Positions 1 through 5,196 of a stretch of DNA of 5,196 nt are shown in pieces. A program made the translations under genes and the position numbers. The DNA comes from an uncultured Mycoplasma sp. (GTDB taxonomy: Bacteria > Bacillota_I > Bacilli_A > Mycoplasmatales > Metamycoplasmataceae), in contig CAMQBE010000048.1 of assembly GCA_946998935.1 (NCBI GenBank), forward strand, positions 1-5,196, read 5' to 3'. The notes below the pieces were generated by a model. It made no database searches and was not told the DNA's origin. It worked only from the letters and a program-made list of their open reading frames with translations. Position 1 is the first letter of the stretch. Each line of letters starts with the position of its first letter.

Positions 1-52
1 GGCCTTCGTGAATAGGATCAAAACTCCCTGCATAAATAGCTTTCTTTTTCAT
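1..52 (-). CDS. coaD: Phosphopantetheine adenylyltransferase, N-terminal fragment (runs off left edge)
   Basis: Only the first 17 codons are present, because the gene continues beyond base 1. They read MKKKAIYAGSFDPIHEG. The G-S-F-D-P stretch followed by an H/G-rich turn is the nucleotide-binding N-terminal motif of the nucleotidyltransferase family. A short basic start followed by A-I-Y-x-GSFDP is typical of CoaD, which transfers AMP from ATP to 4'-phosphopantetheine to give dephospho-CoA in the cytoplasm. The ATG (50-52) lies one base after the ackA stop (54-56, reading TAAGATG). No convincing Shine-Dalgarno lies in front of it, so it is probably co-transcribed and translationally coupled to ackA. 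NadD, the nicotinate mononucleotide adenylyltransferase, shares the GSFDP motif and cannot be fully excluded from 17 residues. Confidence 0.7.
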   Translation of the reverse strand, partial: MKKKAIYAGSFDPIHEG

Positions 53-53
53 C

Positions 54-1250
54 TTATTTAAATAGTTCAATTGCGTGTTTTGCAATTAGTAATTCTTCAT
101 TAGTTCTAATTGCATAAATTTTAATTTCGCTATCTCCTGTAGAAATTAATTTATAGTCCCCATTTCATTGTCCTTTGTTTAATTTATCATCTATTTTAAT
201 TTTAGCAAAGTGTAATTTTTCAATCACCTTTTTACGCATATCTGGATCATTTTCACCACCACCAGCAGTAAAAACTAAAGCATCTAATTTAGTAGCTATT
301 TTATTAGCATAGCAAGATGTAACATCAGCAATTCTTTGAGTGTATAAATCAAAAGCAAAGATTGCTTGTTTATCACCTTTAACAATAGCATCAGCAATAT
401 CACGTAAATCACTAGAGATCCCTGAGACTCCTAATAAGCCTGATTTTTTATTTAATATTTCTGTGACTTCATCAATATCAATATTAAGTTGATGAGCTAA
501 AAATTGATGAATAGAAGGATCAATATCGCCACTTCTAGTGCCCATCATAATACCTGCAAGAGGAGTTAAACCCATTGATGTATCAAAAGATTTACTATCT
601 TTAATTGCACATAAACTTGCACCATTACCAATATGTAAATTAACAAAGTTTACTTTTTTCTTCTTTAATATTTCACCTAAGCGACCTGTAATATATTCGT
701 GGCTAATTCCGTGAGCACCATATTTTTTAATACCAAATTTTTGACTATATTCAAAAGGTATTGGATAAGTAGCATTAACTGCGGGAATAGTTGTATGAAA
801 AGCCGTATCAAATTCAGCCATCATTTTAGCGTGTGGCATTATTTTTTTAAAAGCTTGAATTGCTTGAATAGCACCAGGGTTATGTAGAGGCGCATATACT
901 TTAACTTTATCAATAATTGCGATTTCTTTATCGCCTAAAACTGTAGGTTTAGAAAAATAAGTTGCTCCATGAACTACTCTAAAACCTATAATTTCGATTT
1001 CCTTAGCATCTTTAATGACTTCTAATTCTTTAAGCATTTCAAGTATTACTTCTACTGCTTTTGTGTGGTCTGCCATGTCAACATTTTTAACATGTTTTTC
1101 ACCTTGATATTTTAGGGTTACAACACCATTTTTTAATGTAATTCTTTCAGCTAATCCACTGACAATAACTTCTAGAGTTTTTTTATCTAGTAATTGTAAT
1201 TTGATTGAACTACTACCAGCGTTGATAACAAACACTTTTTTGTTTTCCAT
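54..1250 (-). CDS. ackA: Acetate kinase, complete (398 aa)
   Basis: This enzyme interconverts acetyl phosphate plus ADP and acetate plus ATP, the substrate-level ATP step of acetate fermentation. The length is normal for the family (about 400 residues). Visible motifs in order are the N-A-G-S-S-S-x-K phosphate loop (10-17), R91 in FRVVHG, D148 in FDTAFH, H180 in YGAHGISH, the NLHIGNGAS loop (204-212), R239 in MGTRSGDIDP and the FTAGGGEND loop (327-335). R91, D148 and H180 fall at the same numbers as the catalytic residues of the well-studied Methanosarcina enzyme. Residue 362 is a tryptophan encoded by UGA (165-167). Reading through it adds 36 more residues, including the conserved C-terminal RTNEELLIA motif with its catalytic Glu, and ends at TAA (54-56). 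Read with the standard code the enzyme would lose that Glu. The start is set by an AGGAG element 5 nt upstream. It is the first gene of a probable ackA-coaD unit. No pta is visible next to it. Confidence 0.97.
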
Positions 1251-1255
1251 GATAT

Positions 1256-1261
1256 CTCCTT
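1256..1261 (-). promoter_or_regulatory. Ribosome-binding site of ackA
   Basis: The minus strand reads AAGGAG and then five bases before the ATG at 1248-1250. This is a strong Shine-Dalgarno at normal spacing, and it supports the chosen ackA start, in contrast to coaD, which has none. Confidence 0.8.
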
Positions 1262-1282
1262 AAAACTAAAATTAATACATAT

Positions 1283-1310
1283 ATTTTAATATAAAAATCG
1301 CAATGCACAA
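1283..1310 (-). promoter_or_regulatory. Candidate promoter of ackA-coaD
   Basis: On the minus strand a -35-like TTGTGC (1305-1310) is separated by 16 bases from a -10-like TAAAAT (1283-1288). This would place the transcript start near 1276, giving a leader of about 25 nt. The -10 fits the TAnAAT preference of mycoplasmas, but the whole region is AT-rich and other boxes such as TATATT overlap it, so the exact box is uncertain. A promoter somewhere in this 173-nt gap is expected, because a terminator closes the upstream unit. Confidence 0.4.
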
Positions 1311-1390
1311 CAATAAGCTTTTTTGATATAAAATTAAATCCACTTTATTTTTCTTATTTCTCTACTACATAGATAATTTGGAAAAAGTTA

Positions 1391-1414
1391 AAAATAAAAA
1401 TAGCCAACGCTATT
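1391..1414 (-). terminator. Intrinsic terminator after folD
   Basis: Ten bases after the folD stop, the minus strand reads AATAGC, a GTTG loop, GCTATT, and then a T-rich tail interrupted by one A. The 6-bp perfect stem (1399-1414) plus U tract is a compact rho-independent terminator. It separates valS-folD from ackA-coaD. Confidence 0.75.
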
Positions 1415-1423
1415 CTTATATAT

Positions 1424-2281
1424 TTATAATTGAAAATTATGTCTAATTGAGTATGCTAGATTTTGGAATAAACACACAACAGTCATAGGCCCTACGCCAC
1501 CAGGCACAGGTGCTAAAGCTTTTACTTTTTCACGCATACAATCAATATCGCAATCGCCCAACAATACACGTTTACCATTTTTTAAAACTCAAGTTGCGCC
1601 TACATCAATGATAGTTACGCCTTCTTTAACATGAATATCTTTTAGCATTAATGGATCCCCTGCAGCTACGATAATAATGTCTGCATTTTCAACACCTTTA
1701 ATACCTGAATTTTTATTATATGTTGAAACACTGCAACCACGTCTTTTAAGTAAATGAGCTGTTGGTCTACCAACTAAATTACTACGACCAATAACAGCAA
1801 TTTTATGTCTTTCATCCATTTCAACATTGTAAGCATCCATTAAGCTAAAAATTGCTAAAGCAGTAGCTGGAGTATAGCAAAAATCTTTAGTATTATTATA
1901 GAAATTAAAAGCATTTCTAGTTGTTAAACCATCAATATCTTTTTCTGCTCTAACGCTATCTAAAATAACTTGTGCAGAAAGACTTGCTGGTAAAGGAAGC
2001 TGTACAACTATACCATCAAATTGTTCATTAATATCATCCATTTTCTTTAATACTTCACGTTGTCTAACATCAACTGGAAAATGGAAATGAACAGCTTCAA
2101 CACCAAGTTCCTCAGCTTTCTTCATTTTATATTTTATAAATTTTGTACTTGCTTCATTATCACCAACTTGGACTAATGCAAGTTTTGGTTTACGTCCAAT
2201 TTTTTCTCTTAATCAATTGAACTCATTTTTTAATCTAATTGTCCATGATTCAGCAAGACTTTTACCATCTAAGATTTGCAT
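1424..2281 (-). CDS. folD: Bifunctional methylene-tetrahydrofolate dehydrogenase / methenyl-tetrahydrofolate cyclohydrolase, complete (285 aa)
   Basis: FolD oxidises 5,10-methylene-THF to methenyl-THF with NADP+ and hydrolyses that to 10-formyl-THF, supplying one-carbon units for fMet-tRNA and purines. The protein starts MQILDGK, the usual FolD opening, and 285 residues is normal. Motifs in order are VQVGDNEAS (37-45), the catalytic Lys K52, VVQLPLP with Q94, EKDIDG with D115/D117, YTPATA (136-141), the Rossmann-type GRSNLVGRP (165-173), DVGATW and PVPGGVGPMTV near the C-terminus. Residues 23 and 231 are tryptophans encoded by UGA (2213-2215, 1589-1591); W13 is UGG. Without UGA readthrough the active-site Lys and the PGGVGP motif would fall outside the reading frame. 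Residue 48, the Tyr of the family's YxxxK motif, is Phe here. The start at 2281 follows an ideal AAGGAGG and lies inside the end of valS, a 13-nt overlap, so the two genes form one unit. Confidence 0.97.
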
Positions 2282-4767
2282 TTTAATTCCTCCTTGTATT
2301 GTTTAAGTTCTTGTTCAAACTTTGCTAATTTAGCTTTTTCTTCATTGACTTTAGCTTCTGGGGCTTTATTAACAAAATTAGGATTTGCTAGCATACCTGA
2401 AGCACGTTTAATTTCAGCTTCTAAGAACTTAATTTTTTCTTGTAGTTTAAGAACATATTGAGCTTTCTGTTCTTTATTTTCAAGAATGTTTATTTTAATA
2501 TGACCAGCCACAAAAAGAGTATCGCTATTAGCTTTAACTTGGGCATTAGCTAAAGCTAAAATACTATCTAAAAGAAACTTTGATTTTTCAATATTAACAT
2601 CGTAGTAGATAAGCTCTTTTTTAGACATTTGATTATCTTCACGATATTTTCTTAAAACGCTAATGATTGCTATTGCTTCATCAATTTCTTTTATTTCCTT
2701 AGCTTTAGAAGTTTTTAATTTAGGAAATTCGTTATCTAATAACTCTTCATTAAAAACTGCTTTAAAAATATGATCTGTAATAAAAGGTAAATATGGGTGA
2801 GTTATTAATAATAGATTTCTTAAATTGTTTAAAGCTGCTTTTTTATTAGAAGCATGTTTAAGTAGTTCCACATATCAAGATGAAAAATCATTGTAAATAA
2901 ATTTAGATAATTCACTACCAACAATCGTTAGTTCATAATTTTTCATCGCTTTATCTAGTTTTGCTTTAACTTGAGCTAATTTATTATTAATTCATAAATC
3001 AGCAGCTCCGGCTTTAGTTTTATTATCTTCAGGTAAAGTTTGAATATAACGTGCAATATTTCAAAGTTTGTTACACAAAGCTCATGAAGCTTGAATCTTT
3101 TCTTTAGAATAGCGAATATCTAAGCCTGGACTTGTATTAGTAATCATGAATCATCTTAATGCATCTGAACCATGTTCTTTAATTGCATCAATAGGATCAA
3201 CACCATTATTTAAAGACTTAGACATTTTACGACCCAATTCATCTCTAACAAGACCATGAATTAATACTTCATTAAAAGGCTTTTGCTTCATTAAATGTAA
3301 ACCAAAAAAATACATACGTGCTACTCAGAAAAAGATGATGTCGTATCCTGTAACTAATAAAGAAGTTGGATAATAACGTTTTAATTTTTCTTGGCTTACT
3401 GGTCAGCCTAAAAATGAAAAGGGAGCTAAGCCACTGCTAAATCAAGTATCTAAAACATCAGGATCTTGAACTCAACCTTTGCCAGGGTTTTCTACTTGAA
3501 CTTTTGTTTCGCTACCTTTATACCAAGCTGGTATTCTGTGGCCTCACCAAAGTTGCCTGCTGATGGTTCAATCGTGAATATTTTTCATCCAAGTTTTTAA
3601 AGTGCTTGCGAAACGTTTAGGATAAAACTTAACTGCGTCTTTTGATTTTAAGTGCTCTAAAATATCTTGAGCAAACTTATCCATTTTTACAAATCATTGA
3701 GGCATTAACAATGTTTCAACTGGCGCATCTGAACGTTCAGAATAACCAACATTTGAAGTAGTTTCTTCTTCTTTAACTAATAAATTATTTTCTTTTAAGT
3801 ATTGAGCAATTTTAACTCTAGCTTCTTGACGATTTAGCCTATGGAATTGACTTTTTGGGCAATTTATTAAACCATCTTGGTCGATAGTTTCTTTAACTTC
3901 TAAACCTAGTTCATGGATAATGTCAATATCAGCTTCAGCATGAGCAGAAAGTTTCATAACACCTGAACCAAAATGGATATCAGCATATTTATGTGCAATA
4001 ACAGGAAGCACTTCCTTAGTCAAAGGATGAACTACTTTTAAATCTTTAAATTTGTTATATCTTTTATCTTTGGGATTATAAATTAAAGCAACATCGCTAA
4101 GCATTGTTTCAGTTCTAACAGTAGCAACAGTTAAATAATCTTTTGAATTATAGATAGGATATTTAATATAGTACATTGTTTGTTTAGTTGGCTTATTAAT
4201 AACTTCAATATTTGATAAAGCTGTTTTTAAAACTGGATCTCAATTGATGGCACGAGAACCTTTATAAATTAAACCTTTATTATATAAATCAATAAAAGCT
4301 CTATTAACAGCTTTATTGCTATCTTCATCTAAAGTAAAACGTTCATTATCATAATCTAAAGCTAAACCTAAAGAAGCTCATTGTTCTCTAAACAATGAAG
4401 CATAATGTTCTTTCCATTCTCAAACTCTGCGAATGAATTCTTCTCTACCTAAATCATGACGATTCTTACCTTCAGTATTGTAGATTGTACTTTCTACTTT
4501 ACTTTGTGTTGCTATTCCCGCATGGTCCATACCAGCGATATAAAAAGTATCATAACCGCTTAACTTTTTATATCTAATAATGGTATCTTGAATATAAGTA
4601 TCTAAAGCATGTCCAATATGTAATTTACCTGTAACATTAGGCGGTGGTAAGAGAATTACAAAAGGCCTTTTAGTTTTATCATGTTTGCTAAAAAACTTTT
4701 TATCTTGCCATTTTTTACTAATTGGTTTTTCTATGGTTTCATGATTGTAAGTCTTGTCTAATTCCAT
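2269..4767 (-). CDS. valS: Valyl-tRNA synthetase, complete (832 aa)
   Basis: This class I synthetase charges tRNA-Val with valine in the cytoplasm. The length fits the short ValRS of mycoplasmas. In order: [13 protein letters not shown] with the HIGH signature at 50-53, [10 protein letters not shown] (79-88), [11 protein letters not shown] before the insertion, a CP1 editing domain from about 195 to 345 (ATVRTETM at 215-222, [14 protein letters not shown] at 267-280), LDTWFSSGL, the KMSKS loop at 514-518 in [11 protein letters not shown], a helical anticodon-binding region from about 570 to 700, and a charged coiled-coil tRNA-binding arm at about 765-831. The frame is open throughout with 15 UGA and 5 UGG tryptophans, many at family-invariant Trp positions such as NWDP and DTWFSSG, so this is one intact gene and not fragments. 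The editing motif near 276-280 departs from the usual T-P-A-H-D form. It ends at TAG (2269-2271), overlapping folD, and is preceded by a structured leader. Confidence 0.98.
2289..2295 (-). promoter_or_regulatory. Strong ribosome-binding site of folD, inside valS
   Basis: AAGGAGG on the minus strand, 7 bases before the folD ATG, is a near-perfect Shine-Dalgarno embedded in the last codons of valS (coding Lys-Glu-Glu). It fixes the folD start at 2281 rather than at the internal Met 53. Confidence 0.85.
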
Positions 4768-4772
4768 AAATC

Positions 4773-4780
4773 ACCTTCTA
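4773..4780 (-). promoter_or_regulatory. Ribosome-binding site of valS
   Basis: The minus strand reads AGAAGGTG and then five bases before the ATG (4765-4767). It matches parts of the mollicute Shine-Dalgarno consensus. The GGTGA portion and the following TTTA are complementary to a segment near the 5' end of the leader (4841-4850), so access to this site may depend on how the leader folds. Confidence 0.7.
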
Positions 4781-4802
4781 ACTTGTTAGCTAAACATAAA
4801 AA

Positions 4803-4825
4803 AACAAGACCTCTTAACAAGACCT
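4803..4825 (-). repeat. Exact 10-nt tandem-like direct repeat in the valS leader
   Basis: AGGTCTTGTT (minus strand) occurs exactly twice, at 4816-4825 and 4803-4812, separated by three bases. The second copy in the transcript runs into a T tract. Both copies are complementary to the same upstream arm (AACAAAACTT region), so they are alternative partners in the leader fold. Confidence 0.85.
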
Positions 4826-4870
4826 AAGTTTTGTTTTTTGGGTGAGTTTAGCGTCTTTATTTATATATAA

Positions 4871-4876
4871 ATTATA
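4871..4876 (-). promoter_or_regulatory. -10 box of the valS-folD promoter
   Basis: A perfect TATAAT on the minus strand lies just after the terminator of the preceding gene and about 104 bases before the valS ATG. No good -35 hexamer stands at 16-18 bases upstream, which is common in mycoplasmas. The transcript would start near 4864, about 12 bases before the first structured segment. Overlapping AT-rich boxes make the exact start uncertain. Confidence 0.55.
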
Positions 4877-4944
4877 ATGCAAAATTGCTTAAAAATTCCG
4901 CACTTTTGATAACGCTTTTTTAAAATGTGATATTATTCACGAAT

Positions 4945-4970
4945 TTAAAAAAGCAACCGAAGTTGCCTTT
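4945..4970 (-). terminator. Intrinsic terminator with UUCG tetraloop
   Basis: On the minus strand a 9-bp stem (AAAGGCAAC with GTTGCTTTT, one G-U pair) closes a TTCG loop at 4958-4961 and runs into T residues. It begins two bases after the stop codon of the gene to the right. The C(UUCG)G loop is an exceptionally stable tetraloop, making this the clearest terminator in the window. Confidence 0.9.
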
Positions 4971-4972
4971 AA

Positions 4973-5196
4973 CTAGAAAGTTGATGGATCTTCAAAAGCC
5001 AATAATGTGGTATGGCCATTAGATTTTCAATCATTAAAAATTTCTGTTTTTTGTGTATCTAAAATAATAATTAAAGATTTATAAATATCCTTTTTATCAC
5101 AATATGGTTTTAATGTTGCAATGCGACTATTTAATGCAGATATTAAAGCATCATTTTTAGGATTTTTTTGTTCTTCTTCTTTAACTTGATTTTGTA
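4973..5196 (-). CDS. Unrecognised protein, C-terminal fragment (runs off right edge)
   Basis: The last 73 codons of a gene are visible, ending at TAG (4973-4975). They include one UGA tryptophan (5027-5029, in the context Asn-Asp-Trp-Lys). The fragment begins Lys/Glu-rich (VKEEEQKN), continues with a probably helical stretch (ALISALNSRIATLKPYC), a short hydrophobic run (SLIIILD) and ends LLAFEDPSTF. There is no transmembrane segment, and any signal peptide would lie outside the window. I do not recognise the family. It is supported as real by the uninterrupted frame under the mycoplasma code and by the strong terminator two bases after the stop. It is probably transcribed separately from valS. 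Confidence 0.7.

Larger units (their letters stand above)
4768..4852 (-). promoter_or_regulatory. Structured valS leader with alternative pairings (candidate regulatory RNA)
   Basis: The transcribed leader between the promoter and the valS ATG contains several complementary segments. An outer perfect 7-bp helix joins GCTAAAC (4846-4852) to GTTTAGC (4789-4795). Inside it, an arm at 4826-4839 pairs with 4799-4812 (14 positions, one C-A mismatch and one G-U) and is followed at once by the end of a seven-U tract (4798-4804). The same arm can instead form a tight hairpin with the nearer repeat copy (4816-4835, TTAG loop). TAAACTCACC (4841-4850) can pair with GGTGATTTA (4767-4775) over the ribosome-binding site, with one bulged C, but only if the outer helix is open. 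No canonical T-box motif is seen. The pairing is read directly; regulatory function is inferred. Confidence 0.5.

Noticed and set aside
699..887. Plus-strand open frame of 62 codons.
   Set aside because: It lies wholly inside ackA on the opposite strand, its product resembles nothing known, and it has no ribosome-binding site or context.
1311..1380. Possible small gene or RNA in the folD-ackA gap.
   Set aside because: No open frame with a start and ribosome-binding site and no stable hairpin was seen there apart from the folD terminator; it looks like plain AT-rich spacer.
2276..2461. Plus-strand open frame of 61 codons.
   Set aside because: It is the antisense shadow of the lysine/glutamate-rich C-terminal coiled coil of ValRS.
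1589..4767. Apparent fragmentation of valS and folD, and a shortened ackA, suggesting pseudogenes.
   Set aside because: All interruptions are UGA codons at tryptophan positions in one continuous frame. No TAA, TAG or frameshift occurs within any of the three genes.
4768..4864. T-box riboswitch for valS.
   Set aside because: The leader of about 95 nt is short for a typical T-box and the conserved T-box sequence (AGGGTGGNACC-like) is absent; no Stem I with a valine specifier is recognisable.
4927..4940. Short inverted repeat GTGA-N6-TCAC as a repressor operator upstream of valS.
   Set aside because: Only four base pairs per arm in AT-rich DNA and no match to a known operator such as CIRCE; it is easily expected by chance.

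Overview
The window reads as ordinary chromosomal DNA from a mollicute of the Mycoplasma type. It is strongly AT-rich. Conserved enzymes become full length only if UGA is read as tryptophan: I count 18 in-frame UGA against 6 UGG in the three complete genes, plus one more UGA in a partial gene. The species cannot be fixed from the sequence alone. Every gene lies on the minus strand, so transcription runs from right to left.

Layout, right to left. (1) 4973-5196 holds the C-terminal end of an unrecognised protein, closed by a clear intrinsic terminator at 4945-4970 (UUCG loop, U tract). (2) A promoter-like -10 box at 4871-4876 opens a leader of about 95 nt that can fold in several mutually exclusive ways. 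(3) The leader runs into valS (2269-4767), a complete 832-residue valyl-tRNA synthetase. (4) folD (1424-2281) overlaps the end of valS by 13 nt and has its own strong Shine-Dalgarno. A terminator at 1391-1414 closes this valS-folD unit. (5) After a 173-nt gap with a candidate promoter comes ackA (54-1250), a complete 398-residue acetate kinase. (6) The start of what looks like coaD (1-52) begins one base after the ackA stop and runs off the window.

Together these are core housekeeping functions. ValRS charges tRNA-Val. FolD interconverts one-carbon tetrahydrofolates. AckA makes ATP from acetyl phosphate, a main energy step in wall-less fermenters. CoaD makes dephospho-CoA, a precursor of the CoA that is acylated upstream of AckA. 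No mobile element, CRISPR array, RNA gene or defence system is visible. The most interesting signal is the structured valS leader: two exact 10-nt repeats compete for one complementary arm, the second copy is followed by a U tract, and another segment can pair either with a distal arm or with the valS ribosome-binding site. Lesser points are the divergent editing-site motif in ValRS and a Tyr-to-Phe change in the FolD active-site motif.
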